Source: JBKBII01 sp046299415 | GTDB taxonomy: Bacteria; Pseudomonadota; Gammaproteobacteria; Ectothiorhodospirales; Ectothiorhodospiraceae | Assembly (NCBI GenBank): GCA_046299415.1 | Contig: JBKBII010000002.1 | Span: 62,001 to 126,000, forward strand | Direction: 5' to 3' | DNA: 64,000 bases | Shown: one piece after another, positions 48,001-57,818 of the stretch | How the letters are laid out: each line of letters starts with the position of its first letter | How positions within the stretch are numbered: position 1 is the first letter of the stretch | Translations under genes and position numbers: made by a program | Notes under the pieces: model-generated | What the model saw: only the letters and a program-made list of their open reading frames with translations | What the model was told of the DNA's origin: nothing | Databases searched by the model: none

Positions 48001-48074
48001 CCGCATTCAAAGCGTTGACATCCCGCCGCGGGGTGCGCCTGACGGTTGACGTCGACCCGCTGTCACTGGCCTGA
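45015..48074 (+). CDS. priA: Primosomal helicase PriA
   Basis: About 1019 residues (730 is usual). GTG 45015 has AGGAAG nearby; the frame extends up to 44886. Order: N-terminal 3'-DNA-end-binding part (AWRVTVAVDRPIDGFLHYRY), winged-helix region, Walker A GVTGSGKTRIYEEV near residue 455, DEEH box LIIVDEEHDGAF near 558, zinc motifs CTHCGWNAGCPRC and CHHCGYGEHAPRNCPTC (eight Cys) near 673-728, and helicase motifs VGTQLISKGHD and QVAGRARR. Restarts stalled replication forks. The extra length consists of Ser/Pro/Ala-rich insertions near residues 75-165, 245-290, 365-445 and 925-970, none interrupting a helicase motif. DnaA boxes lie directly upstream. Confidence 0.96.
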   Translation: MQDAWRVTVAVDRPIDGFLHYRYHTAEAEYCGGTSSAVASATSSRSPRVGERVRVTLRGRNVLGIVVAYERLGSQPDPASPTPSSAASSVESSPAPLTAVSIAQQSGAGSKSSQGVASNVAHKLALQALPTLQPNSAEEPSANDPLGRSNRELPNLSPDRLDIAVALDTEPALNGAIVALALFVAQHYHQPPGPCLAAALPPAWRQTHEAPRLINAKTRRRARASILGFRQTPLGRSLLELMSNTPDDDNASEATRPAARPQSPSSDNDVTRASRGLTTKQHHLLNTIARRAALDPRGYAAIDGTPPSAPPIPCSTAAQAESWPPERSRIQRLVARGLIEVVTDDSDITAGDGLNGCHHEITANPTSKATSSGPESNTGRPPELTPAQRHIVDQLVALLPRSLDSAAAPTPPDDASIKAPSFEGASAGATTERTRDDRPSTAPPWPVHAHTVLLEGVTGSGKTRIYEEVIAALIAHAEKLGQPTPSVLVLTPEIGLAPQLVARLRNVFGHAVIESHSGQSASERARVFTAIRAGQARIVVGTRSAIFSPLKNLALIIVDEEHDGAFKQTQSPLYNARDLAVWRGRQAGALVILGSATPSLESLANAAAGRYRQLRLDQRPDGTAPPRIDIIDLRRHTPDEGLSTTLLHAISATLEREEHVFLLLNRRGYAPALLCTHCGWNAGCPRCDAHLTVHHGRTPHHAARQARLRCHHCGYGEHAPRNCPTCGTPLDARGLGTQRIERALAAHFPLNRVLRLDRDALAGPRDLARALARLRTERGLIVVGTQLISKGHDLPDVGLVGIVDADAGWYSADLRAAEHTAQQILQVAGRARRAPAPTPTQASTPAVLLQTWVPEHELVQALRDGRWPPIAAKLLAERQAAALPPFGRAALLRLDGINADDTTRAANDLAACLRSLASTAPSAATGAHSPPPSTNAHNVVPPPSSAGARHVGPSTPRVLGPAPALIARVHNRYREQILLLGPSHAALHPLLDEASSAFKALTSRRGVRLTVDVDPLSLA

Positions 48075-48893
48075 CGGCTCGCACGACGAAACGCAAAAAA
48101 CAGCTGCCCTGGTGCATCGCGGCGTGGGGTGGCGTGGCGCGGCGCTCGCGCCCTCGCCGCACGGCTTGTCATGTTTCGCGGCTCGCGCGCCAAGCGTCTT
48201 GTGCAGCGCCCCACCCCCGGCGTCCTGCGGCGCCATTCCCGAGAAAAGACCTCAACAGCGGATAACCGACACTCAATTCACCCATCGGTGCGAGACGCAT
48301 CAACGAAGGTTCAACGCCAAAACAATCGACCACACGCGAGCAGCAACCATCAACCGGTCACCCGTACATCTCGCGCCCCATAGTTTGGAGTCGACAGCCT
48401 CTCGACGAGCCATTCTCGGCGACCGTTTCCGGCCTGAGTCCCCGCCCGTTACAGTTCGTTGAGCAGTCGCAGCTCGTTGGGCCGATGGCGCGCCCCGTGT
48501 CGACGTCGAGTCCAATCCATCGCACCATCACAGACTGACCCACAAGCCGTGAGCCGTGACGTATGACCATCGCGCCAGCGAAGACCATGCCGCGACTGCT
48601 AGACTCTGCGACCTTAAAAATTCGTGAAGCACAAACCACGCGCACCGACAACACGATCACATCGGATAACACGACCCGATCGAGGTCTCGCTAGCAGACC
48701 AAGATCGAACGAGCGTCGAGTCCACTACGACCGGCGGCCACAGCGCACCCGTGACGCCGTCTCTGGCGCGAAAGGCCAACTACAGCCCACTCCAACGCCC
48801 GCTCGTTCGCAATCAATTCAAAAAACAGATCACTCCAAGCACAATCACCACGCCACGCGCGATCACCCCAACCGACGGGACAAGACCCACGCC
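48075..48893. other. Gap between priA and argS
   Basis: About 820 bases. The argS frame continues upstream to 48624, but that part is Arg/Thr/Pro-rich and unlike any ArgS N-terminus. A GC-rich repetitive patch (GTGGGGTGGCGTGGCGCGG) is at 48123. No gene is supported. Confidence 0.4.
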
Positions 48894-50711
48894 ATGTCCG
48901 ACGACGCTCGCATTACTATCGGCCAAGCCCTCGTCTCCGCAATCGACCAACTCATCGAGAGCGGCACGCTGCCAGACACCACCCGTATCGTCGCGAGCGA
49001 CGCCGAGAATGGCACCGAAGGGGGAACGAGTGGAGGCGTAGGGCTCGACCGTCCGAGTGATCGCAGCCACGGCGACTTCGCATCCAATCTCGCGCTAAGA
49101 CTGGCCAAGCCCGCACGGCAGCCACCGCGAGTCCTCGCCGAAACCTTGCGCAGCGCCATCGCACCCCTGATCGCGCCCATCACTGTCGAAATCGCCGGCC
49201 CCGGCTTTCTCAACTTTCGTCTCCCCGCTGAGCTGCGCGGCACGGCCATTCGTCAAGCCTTGTCGGCCGGGCTCAACTACGGCCGCTCAACGTTGGGCGC
49301 CGGCGAACGCCTACAAGTCGAATTCGTCTCGGCCAACCCAACCGGCCCGCTTCACGTCGGACATGGCCGCGGCGCGGCCTACGGGGCCAGTCTCGCCGAA
49401 CTACTCGCCTTCGCCGGCTATGACGTCACGCGTGAGTACTATGTCAATGACGCCGGGCGGCAAATGAACATCCTCGCCGCCAGTGTCTGGCTGCGCTATC
49501 TCGAAAGCCTGCATGACAACGGTCTTGCGCCATTTTCGTTCCCATCGAACGGCTACAAAGGCGACTACGTTCGTGACATTGCCGCAACGCTGAAGGATCT
49601 CCATGGCGCCCGTTTCCAGATCGAACCAAGCCGCGTATTCACCGATCTACCCGCCGACGAACCCGCCGGTGGCGACAAAGAAGCGCATATCGACGCGGTG
49701 ATCGAACGCGCCCGCAGCCTGCTCGGCGAAGCGCCCTACCGGATCGTTTTCGATCACGGCCTGAACGCTGTCCTCAACGACATCAAAGACGATCTCGCAG
49801 GCTTTGGGGTACACCACGATCAATGGTTTTCGGAACGCAGCCTGAGCGACAACGGCGCCATCGAGCGCGCGCTCGCCGAACTCGACGCCCGCGGCCACCT
49901 CTACACCCGGGAAGGTGCCGTCTGGTTCCGATCGACGGCATTCGGTGACGACAAAGACCGCGTGGTGCGCCGTGACAACGGCGAAACGACCTATTTCGCG
50001 TCCGACATCGCATACCACCACGAAAAATTCACGCGCGGCTTCGACCGTGTCATCAACATCTGGGGCGCCGACCATCACGGCTACATCCCGCGAGTGCGAG
50101 CGGCTCTGATCGCGCTCGGTCTCGACGCCGAGCGACTCGACGTTCAGCTGGTGCAGTTCGCGATCCTTTACCGTGGTGCCGAGCGCGTCCAGATGTCGAC
50201 GCGCTCAGGCAGCTTCGTCACGCTGCGAGAACTGCGCGAAGAAGTCGGCCGCGACGCAGCGCGTTTTTTCTACGTTCAGCGCCGCGCCGAACAGCACCTC
50301 GACTTTGATCTTGAATTGGCCAAATCGCAGTCGAACGACAACCCGGTCTATTACATTCAATACGCGCACGCTCGCATCCGCTCGATTCAACGCTCAGCCG
50401 AGGAGCAGGGCGTCACGTTGAACGACGCCGCGCTGAATGCCCTCGACGCCCCGCATGAACTCGCACTGATCGACCGTGTTGGGCAATTCCCCGAGCGCAT
50501 CGAACACGCCGCCAGAGCGCGGGAACCGCACCAGATCGCGCAATTCCTGCGTGATCTCGCGGCCGACCTCCACAGCTATTACAACGCGGTTCGAATTCTC
50601 GACGGGGCGCCCGAACACCTCGGTGCTCGACTCGCCCTACTCGAAAGCACGCGAATCGTGCTCGCTCGCGGCCTGACATTGCTCGGAGTCGATGCACCTG
50701 AACGTATGTGA
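48894..50711 (+). CDS. argS: Arginyl-tRNA synthetase
   Basis: 605 residues from ATG 48894. The class I signature is FVSANPTGPLHVGHGRGAAYG (HIGH as HVGH), with the following REYYVNDAGRQMN. The KMSKS region is replaced by VQMSTRSGSFVTL, the usual degenerate form in this enzyme. The C-terminal anticodon-binding domain contains NPVYYIQYAHARIRSI and the end LLGVDAPERM. It charges tRNA-Arg in the cytoplasm. The order priA-argS-SPOR protein matches many gammaproteobacteria. No ribosome site is obvious before the ATG, but the protein start MSDDARITIGQALVSAI is typical. Confidence 0.97.
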   Translation: MSDDARITIGQALVSAIDQLIESGTLPDTTRIVASDAENGTEGGTSGGVGLDRPSDRSHGDFASNLALRLAKPARQPPRVLAETLRSAIAPLIAPITVEIAGPGFLNFRLPAELRGTAIRQALSAGLNYGRSTLGAGERLQVEFVSANPTGPLHVGHGRGAAYGASLAELLAFAGYDVTREYYVNDAGRQMNILAASVWLRYLESLHDNGLAPFSFPSNGYKGDYVRDIAATLKDLHGARFQIEPSRVFTDLPADEPAGGDKEAHIDAVIERARSLLGEAPYRIVFDHGLNAVLNDIKDDLAGFGVHHDQWFSERSLSDNGAIERALAELDARGHLYTREGAVWFRSTAFGDDKDRVVRRDNGETTYFASDIAYHHEKFTRGFDRVINIWGADHHGYIPRVRAALIALGLDAERLDVQLVQFAILYRGAERVQMSTRSGSFVTLRELREEVGRDAARFFYVQRRAEQHLDFDLELAKSQSNDNPVYYIQYAHARIRSIQRSAEEQGVTLNDAALNALDAPHELALIDRVGQFPERIEHAARAREPHQIAQFLRDLAADLHSYYNAVRILDGAPEHLGARLALLESTRIVLARGLTLLGVDAPERM

Positions 50712-51049
50712 TTCAATGTCATTCGCTACGCATCACAGAGATCGGAGACACGCCCGATACCATCACGATTAGGACGCAGTGCGAGGCGCTTGGCCTACGC
50801 ACAGCAAGACCCAACCCGTCAACAAGCGAGCGAACGATGCGCCGGCGCGGTACCTTACCCAGCGCGGCCATACACAACGACTACGGGCGTCGGTTCAGCA
50901 TCGGCGCGTCTTTGCCGCACTTGCGGAAACTGGTCAGTCTGCGGCGTTTTTCGTAGTCTGAGCCGGCCAAGCCCGGAGTTCTGACCCGTTCATCTCGCCC
51001 CAAACACTCAAGTCCTACTCGCTCCGCCCGAACCTAAAGAGCACCAGCC
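50712..51049. other. Gap between argS and the SPOR-domain gene
   Basis: No gene or terminator recognised in about 340 bases. Confidence 0.4.
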
Positions 51050-51733
51050 ATGGCCAAGGCCCGACGCCGAACATCTTCTCGCTCCAGCCGCGCCGGAGTA
51101 CCCGCGTGGTTTTGGCTTTTACTCGGACTCGGCGTAGGCGTCGCACTGGCCGCGGTGTTCTACCTGCAGGGTGCCGACCGTGTGTTGCTGCATCAGGTGC
51201 AAAGCCCGACGCGGGACGCTCGTGAAGTGCGCGACGTCGACAGCGCCCCCGTGACGCCGCTCGCCAGCGCCGCGCCCGAACGGCCACGCTTCGAATATCA
51301 AGACATCCTGCCACGCGATCGAGTCGAAACCCCTCGCCCGCCCAGCGCCGGCATTGAAGTCCCCGGTGCCGAAATTCGCTGGGCCACACCGCCACAAACG
51401 ACCCAAGACCGTGAACCGTCTGTGACTGCCGCGCTACCGACACAACCGCCAGCCGCCCCGGCACCCGCCGCTCCGGCAACGGAGTCACGAACGCCAACCA
51501 GCTCGGGCATCTCGCTCCAGACCGGTTCATTCCAGCGCCCGGAACAAGCCGAACAGCGCCGCGCCGAACTGATCTTGCTGGGCTTGCCCACCCAGACCCG
51601 GAAGGTCGTCATCAACGATCGCGAATGGCACCGCGTCTTTGTCGGGCCCTTCGCCAGCGACGACGAAGCACGGCGCGCCGAAGCCCGATTGCGTGCACAG
51701 AACATCGACGCCCTGCGCGTATCACAACCCTGA
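51050..51733 (+). CDS. SPOR-domain membrane protein, FtsN-like
   Basis: 227 residues. A basic N-terminus (MAKARRRTSSRSSRAGV) is followed by one membrane segment (PAWFWLLLGLGVGVALAAVFYL, about 18-39). A Pro/Ala/Thr-rich periplasmic linker spans about 50-150. The SPOR domain occupies the last 75 residues: ISLQTGSFQRPEQAEQRRAE, TRKVVINDREWHRVFVGPF and DEARRAEARLRAQNID. SPOR domains bind denuded peptidoglycan at the division site. FtsN-like proteins are commonly encoded after argS. An essential division role is inference; other SPOR proteins exist. Confidence 0.92.
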   Translation: MAKARRRTSSRSSRAGVPAWFWLLLGLGVGVALAAVFYLQGADRVLLHQVQSPTRDAREVRDVDSAPVTPLASAAPERPRFEYQDILPRDRVETPRPPSAGIEVPGAEIRWATPPQTTQDREPSVTAALPTQPPAAPAPAAPATESRTPTSSGISLQTGSFQRPEQAEQRRAELILLGLPTQTRKVVINDREWHRVFVGPFASDDEARRAEARLRAQNIDALRVSQP

Positions 51734-52359
51734 TCCAGCGCCGGCCAGCCTGCTTCATCTCGGCCCCGTACCGCTCGCATGGCAAAACCATCCGCAAAGT
51801 TGACGTCTGGCACTGCATGCCGGCGGCTTGAGCCAGCCCGAGCCAGACCACGTCGACGCTGGTCAGCCCGCGTCAGCGCATCGCGGGGCATCGCGGGGCA
51901 TCACGGGGCATCGCGATCAATCGAGGTCGAATCCGGGCTGCTGATGGTCGTGCCATGGACCGACAAACGCGCTACTCGACCGCGAGGGCACTCGACCGAC
52001 CCACAGCCCCTCACCAAGCCACTGCGCGAAACCTTTCGAGCGCTTTTGAAGTCTTGTTTCTGAAGATGCAGACAGGCGTCACGACGTCGGACAGGGCATT
52101 GAGCGAGCGAACGGTCGCCGCATAACGCAGCGATGCGCGCCTGCAGGCCATCATTTGGCGTTTCCCTCTCAGAGCGCTCCGGAGGCACCTGAAATATATC
52201 CCTCCGCCAATCGTGTCCGGTGAATCAAGCACAAGACCGTCATCGCGCCCAATCGACTGCCGCAAGTTGACTGCCATCAACACGTCAAGCGGCCACAGCT
52301 GACACCGCAAACGCCATGCACCAACATCTGATCGAATCCACCAATTTCTCAGGCAGCTG
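51734..52359. other. Gap before hrpA
   Basis: No gene seen. It contains a short tandem repeat at 51881-51910, listed separately. Confidence 0.4.
51881..51910. repeat. Three tandem 10-bp repeats
   Basis: TCGCGGGGCA occurs twice in direct succession, then TCACGGGGCA with one change, followed by a partial TCGCG. Non-coding. Confidence 0.85.
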
Positions 52360-55300
52360 ATGCCCGCACCCGAACCCTCATCATCTGATCCATCGATGAC
52401 GAGCAGCGATTCGATCGCGGCGCTCAAGCGCAAGATCGCCGCGCGGGCGAAGCGCGACCAGCCCACCGATCGACTCCGGGCCCGCCTCGCAGCACTCGTC
52501 GCGGGCGCGACGGGGCCATCGAACGCCGCAGAGCGAGAAAACCCAGCCCTAGCCAGGCACGACAGCAACGGGCACGCGAGTGCCACCGCACCGTTCGACG
52601 CCGCTGGCGAGGCTCCAGACACCGCCGCTCTGCCACCGGCGGCGCTGCGCATCCCCGACGATCTACCGATCGCCGCCCATGCCGACGCACTCATCGACGC
52701 GATCCGACGTCATCGCGTACTCGTCGTCGCCGGCGAAACCGGCTCCGGCAAGACCACCCAGTTGGCCAAACTCGCCCTTGCCGCCGGACGCGGCCGCGCC
52801 GGCCGCATCGGCCACACCCAGCCCCGCCGCATTGCCGCGCGCTCGATCGCCAACCGCATCGCCGCCGAGCTCGCCGGCTCGGGAGCCGATCCCGCCATCG
52901 TCGGACATCGCCTACGCTTCGAAGACCACACCACGGCTGCCACGCGCATCAAGCTGATGACCGACGGCATCCTGCTCGCCGAAGCCAGCCGCGATCGCCG
53001 GCTAAGCGAATACGACACGATCATCCTTGACGAAGTCCATGAGCGCAGTCTCAACATCGACTTCCTGCTCGGTCTACTGAAAAACCTCCTCAAACGGCGC
53101 GCCGACCTTCATTTGATCCTGACATCGGCCACGCTCGACGCCGCACGATTAAGCGCGTTCTTCAACGACGCACCCTGTTTCGTGATCGAAGGGCGCAGCC
53201 ATCCCGTCGAAATCATTTATCGCCCACCGCGGGAGTCCAACGCCGGCGAGCCGAAACGCGGCCGCGGTTCTCACGATCAAAACGATTCGAACGACATCGA
53301 CCCCCTAACGCGCGAACTGATCGCCACCGTCGACGACTGCGTCGGCCCCAACGGGTTACAGGGCGGTGGTGACGTGCTCGTGTTCCTGCCCGGAGAGGCC
53401 GAGATTCGTGAAGCGCACCGCCTGCTGCGCCGACGTCACGCCGGCCGCCTCGAGGTGCTACCGCTCTATGCGCGACTACCGACCAAGGAACAGGCTCGAG
53501 TGTTTCAGAGCGGCCGCCATCAACGCGTCGTTCTCGCCACCAATGTCGCCGAAACCGCGCTCACCGTCCCTGGCATCCGGGTCGTCATCGACACCGGTCT
53601 AGCGCGCATCACTCGCTACTCATGGCGTTCGCGCATCGAGCGCCTCGCGCTGGAACCCATCGCACAGGATGCCGCGATCCAACGCGCGGGCCGCTGTGGT
53701 CGAATCGGCCCTGGCACCTGCGTGCGGCTCTACAGCGAAGCCGACTTTCGCGCTCGCCCGGCGCACGGCGACCCAGAAATCCTGCGATCGAATCTCGCCC
53801 ACGTGCTGCTCGCCATGCGCTGGATGCGCCTGCCTGAACCCCAGCGTTTCGAATTTCTCGATCCACCTGAAAACCGCGCCTGGCGCGATGCCGAGAAGCT
53901 TTTGCTCGAAATCGGCGCCCTCGATTCCCACGGCCGGCTCAGCGCCCGCGGACGCCGCATGGCACGCCTGCCGCTAGACCCCAGCCTCGCGGCGACCCTC
54001 GACGCAGCCACCGATCGTCAAAGTCTGCGCGCCCTGCTGACCATCGTTGCATTTCTTGGTGTTCAGGACCCGCGCGAGCGCCCGCCGCAGGCTCGCGGTG
54101 AAGCCGACGCCGCGCATGACGAATGGCGCGTCGGACATTCGGATTTTCTCGGCATCCTGAAACTCTGGATGGCCTGGCACTCCGCGCGCGAAGACCTCGG
54201 TTCGGCGGCGTTCGCCCGCTGGTGCCACAGCCATTTCCTGCACGCCGGGCGCCTGCGTGAATGGGCCACACTCCGCCGCGAACTCGCCGCACTGCTCGAG
54301 CGTCTCGGCACCGATCACAATCACGACACGCCATCCAACCCACCGACCAACGCGAGCCCGAGCCAAGCTGCCGACTCAAACGACCGATTGACTGACGACT
54401 TCTCACCCGCACTTGAGCGCGCGATCCACAGCGCCTTGATCGAAGGTTTCGCAAGCCAACTCGCGCAACGTGAAGCGCAGCAGGACGCCCGTCGCAGCAC
54501 GCCCCGCGGTCAGGACTCCAGCCCTCGTCGCCGACCTCGGGCGCGCTATCGCTCGACCCGCAACCGCAGCCTGACGCTCCACCCGAGCTCAGCCCTCAGC
54601 CGCAAACCACCGGCATGGATCGTCGCAGCCGACATCGTCGAAACACATGAAGTTCATGCTCGCATCGCCGGACGCATCGAATCCGCCTGGATCGTCGCGG
54701 CGATTCCGCATCTACTCAAACGTGAACGCCTCGAACCGCATTTCGAGCCACGTAGTGGGCGAGTCCTGGTGCGCGAGCGCCTCCTCTACCACGGCTTGCT
54801 CGTCGATCAGGGGCAAACGCGATCGCTCGCACACTACGATCCCGCCGCCTCACGCGATCGATTTATCCGCGATGGGCTAGCCCGCCTGCCTCTTGCTGTC
54901 GAAGCGCTCGTGGACGCCAGCCTCGGTCTTGCGCCTGACCTCGCTGCGACTGACGACGAAGCCGCACCGCAGTCCGGAGGCGCCGGCGAATCGCAGATTC
55001 GCTGGCAATCAAAGAGCCGCGTCATGCGCGCCAACGCCGCCTGGCTCGAATCCGAAGCCGAACTCGCCGTGCGCAGCCGGCGCCCCGAGCGCGTCCCCAC
55101 CGAGGACATGCTCTACCTGCACTACGCCGCCTGCGTGCCTGACACCATCACCGACGGTCCGAGTTTCGAGCACTGGCTGCGGAGCCTCGAGCGACGCAAC
55201 GACCCAGCGGCCCGTGACACCCTCGACCGCCTTAGCCTCGCCACTGGGCTTTGTTCTGCGCCTCTGGCGAGCCTCTTCGACGAGTCCAACATCACGACCC

Positions 55301-57396
55301 ATGACGGCTCGATCGAGCGGACGAGCCACGCAGCCGTCAAGACCCCGACGAACCACACCCATCCGCCACACTCACACGACAACGGCCGGACGACCCTCAA
55401 CCACGCACCGGATGATCGCACGTCATCCACCACGCGAACCGATCACGACCCGCACAGCGCCGCTCACACGGCAAGCACGTCGACGCGTGCCGCCAGACCT
55501 TCGCGCGCTGCCCCCCCTTGCGCTGAATCCGCAAGCACGGGTTCGTCCCATAAACGCCCTCGAGACGGCACGACTCGAGACGAGGCCCACGGTCATTCCA
55601 CACCCCTCGGCGACCTTCGCGCAAAACTGCGCACCGCCACCGGCGGCCCGGCCACCACCGATCTGGCCGCGGCACTTGCGGCCGCCGTTGACGCGGCGGC
55701 ACAGCCTCCCGCGAAGTCCGCCGCGACGGAAGCCACCCACGACGATGTGGCCCGTGCGCGCAAAGCGACCGCGGCCCGACCTTCCACTCCATCCCGATCG
55801 GCGGCCACCAGCGCGACGGCCGCCCCCAAGACAGCGACACCACCAGATCCGCGCGAAGCATCTGCCGAACCGACGATCAACGCCAACGACTTCCCCGACA
55901 GACTGAAGATCGGCGCGCGCGAGCTGCCACTGCGCTATCGCTTCAAACCGGGTGCCGACGACGATGGCGTCACCTTGCACATCCCCCTCGGCCTGCTCCG
56001 CGGTCTGCCCGACCATGCCGGCGACTGGCTCGTGCCGGGCCTGCTAGAGGCACGCGCTGTAGGTCTCATCAAAACCCTACCCAAAGCACTCCGCCGGCAT
56101 CTCGTGCCCGCCCCCGACATCGCCAAGCGAGCCCTGGCTCTCGTCGACCTCGCCACCCAGACCAATAGCAAGCCGTTCCTCGCGGTCTACGCCGCCAGCC
56201 TGAGCCGAATTGGCGGCGTCACCGTCACACCGAGCGATTTTCAGCTCGAAAACCTCGACACCCATCTCGCGATGCGATTTCAGGTTCTCGACCGCGACGG
56301 AAACCCTCTCATCGCCAGCCGCGACCTCGCAGCACTCAAGCGCCGTTTCCGCGACAGCGTCGAAGCGCATTTCGCGGCCAAAAGCGCCGCCGAACTGCGC
56401 CGCAGCGGCATCACACGCTGGGATTTCGGCACCCTGCCGGAGCGCATCGAGCTCGAGGAACACGGGGCCCGCATCCCCGTCGTACCCGTCCTCATCGATG
56501 AGGGAGACGCGGTTCGGCTCGACGTCGAACCCGACCCACGTCAAGCGCGTAACCTTTTGATTCGCGGCCTATCTCGTCTAATCATCCTGCATCTCAAGCG
56601 GGACATCCGCGACATCGCCCGCCAGCTTCCCGAGATCGGCGCGAGTGAGATTCGTCTCCGCGGTCTGCTCGGGCGCGATCCCGCACTACCACTGCGCGAT
56701 CAAATCATGCTCGCCACCTGCCGGACGCTGCTCTACCGCGACACTCCACGGGACACGCCGCAAGCTCCGGCCAGCCGCGCGAACGAGACCGACACGCTTT
56801 TCGATCCGCCTCGCGACGCGCAGGCCCTTGCCGCTCGCCTCGAAATGCGACGCCACGAGCTCACGCCGACGGCGTTTACGCTGGCCACCCACGTCGCTGC
56901 AATTCTCGAACGCGCACAACCGCTGGTGTTACGACTCAACCAATCCCGACCTCTGCACTGGGTCGAGCCCGGGCGAGACATCGACGCTCAACTTGCGCGA
57001 CTGCTGTCCGAAGACTTCGCCTGGTCCACGCCCCCCGAACGCCTGAGCGATCTCCCGCGCTACCTCGAGGCCATCGATCATCGCCTCGATCGGCTCGATC
57101 ACGATCCGGAAAAAGACCGTCGGGCGCGCAGTGCGATCGAGGCGATCGAAGCCGATCTTTTCGATTTGCTCAATGAATTTCCCGACGAACCCGATCTGGT
57201 CGAGCTGCGCTGGCAGAGCGAGGAGCTACGCGTCGCAACGTTCGCACCCGGTATGCGCGTTCGCGGCAAAGTCTCCGTCGCGCGCATCGACCAAGGCATC
57301 GAATCACTGCTTACACGTCTCGACCGCGCGGGCCGCCTGAGCCGTGACAAACGTGCCGGCCTACGCCGCACCCGCTCGGCCCGAAACCGCGACTGA
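52360..57396 (+). CDS. hrpA: ATP-dependent RNA helicase HrpA
   Basis: 1678 residues (about 1300 is usual). Walker A GETGSGKTTQLAKL is near residue 123, the DEAH box DEVHERSLNIDFLLGLL near 223, then LTSATLDA, VFLPGEAEI, VVLATNVAETALTVPGI and QRAGRCGRIGPG, all DEAH/RHA motifs. The C-terminal DUF3418-type part begins RLKIGARELPLRYRFKPG and ends in a helical region. Roughly residues 980-1170 are a Thr/Ser/Arg/His/Pro-rich, disordered insertion between the helicase and C-terminal regions, longer than in E. coli HrpA. It remodels mRNA or rescues stalled ribosomes (family knowledge). ATG 52360 has no clear ribosome site; ATG at 52396 is an alternative. Confidence 0.96.
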   Translation: MPAPEPSSSDPSMTSSDSIAALKRKIAARAKRDQPTDRLRARLAALVAGATGPSNAAERENPALARHDSNGHASATAPFDAAGEAPDTAALPPAALRIPDDLPIAAHADALIDAIRRHRVLVVAGETGSGKTTQLAKLALAAGRGRAGRIGHTQPRRIAARSIANRIAAELAGSGADPAIVGHRLRFEDHTTAATRIKLMTDGILLAEASRDRRLSEYDTIILDEVHERSLNIDFLLGLLKNLLKRRADLHLILTSATLDAARLSAFFNDAPCFVIEGRSHPVEIIYRPPRESNAGEPKRGRGSHDQNDSNDIDPLTRELIATVDDCVGPNGLQGGGDVLVFLPGEAEIREAHRLLRRRHAGRLEVLPLYARLPTKEQARVFQSGRHQRVVLATNVAETALTVPGIRVVIDTGLARITRYSWRSRIERLALEPIAQDAAIQRAGRCGRIGPGTCVRLYSEADFRARPAHGDPEILRSNLAHVLLAMRWMRLPEPQRFEFLDPPENRAWRDAEKLLLEIGALDSHGRLSARGRRMARLPLDPSLAATLDAATDRQSLRALLTIVAFLGVQDPRERPPQARGEADAAHDEWRVGHSDFLGILKLWMAWHSAREDLGSAAFARWCHSHFLHAGRLREWATLRRELAALLERLGTDHNHDTPSNPPTNASPSQAADSNDRLTDDFSPALERAIHSALIEGFASQLAQREAQQDARRSTPRGQDSSPRRRPRARYRSTRNRSLTLHPSSALSRKPPAWIVAADIVETHEVHARIAGRIESAWIVAAIPHLLKRERLEPHFEPRSGRVLVRERLLYHGLLVDQGQTRSLAHYDPAASRDRFIRDGLARLPLAVEALVDASLGLAPDLAATDDEAAPQSGGAGESQIRWQSKSRVMRANAAWLESEAELAVRSRRPERVPTEDMLYLHYAACVPDTITDGPSFEHWLRSLERRNDPAARDTLDRLSLATGLCSAPLASLFDESNITTHDGSIERTSHAAVKTPTNHTHPPHSHDNGRTTLNHAPDDRTSSTTRTDHDPHSAAHTASTSTRAARPSRAAPPCAESASTGSSHKRPRDGTTRDEAHGHSTPLGDLRAKLRTATGGPATTDLAAALAAAVDAAAQPPAKSAATEATHDDVARARKATAARPSTPSRSAATSATAAPKTATPPDPREASAEPTINANDFPDRLKIGARELPLRYRFKPGADDDGVTLHIPLGLLRGLPDHAGDWLVPGLLEARAVGLIKTLPKALRRHLVPAPDIAKRALALVDLATQTNSKPFLAVYAASLSRIGGVTVTPSDFQLENLDTHLAMRFQVLDRDGNPLIASRDLAALKRRFRDSVEAHFAAKSAAELRRSGITRWDFGTLPERIELEEHGARIPVVPVLIDEGDAVRLDVEPDPRQARNLLIRGLSRLIILHLKRDIRDIARQLPEIGASEIRLRGLLGRDPALPLRDQIMLATCRTLLYRDTPRDTPQAPASRANETDTLFDPPRDAQALAARLEMRRHELTPTAFTLATHVAAILERAQPLVLRLNQSRPLHWVEPGRDIDAQLARLLSEDFAWSTPPERLSDLPRYLEAIDHRLDRLDHDPEKDRRARSAIEAIEADLFDLLNEFPDEPDLVELRWQSEELRVATFAPGMRVRGKVSVARIDQGIESLLTRLDRAGRLSRDKRAGLRRTRSARNRD

Positions 57397-57818
57397 CCGG
57401 GTTCTGACGCCCACTCAGAATCGGACCAAAGCTAGATGCACCACAGACAGACGCTGTCCAATCTTACGCGTGGGCGTCCGCCGCGGCGCGCGACGCTGCA
57501 CCCGCAAGCCCGTCTCCGCATGGGGCCAGGCTTTCGCCCCCATCGCACCGACCGAAACTGCACAGCCGCAACAGGGACAACCCCGCCGATCAACGATTGA
57601 TGCTGCACAATCACGCGCTCCGGCTCATTGCGATGCCTCAACAACGCCACACACGGCAGCGCCAAAACCCTCTGCACCGCAAACTTCAACGCCCGACGCG
57701 GCCCGTGGATCGGTATCTGGCCCGTTGAGTATCGAACAGAGCCGACAGTCACATTCCCTAACGACCTCTACTCGCGGCGGCGAGCGCCTCGACCGAAACG
57801 ACTGGAGACGGCCCTGCA
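57397..57818. other. Gap between hrpA and the FAD oxidoreductase
   Basis: Frames here are Arg-rich extensions and lack domains; nothing supported. Confidence 0.4.
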
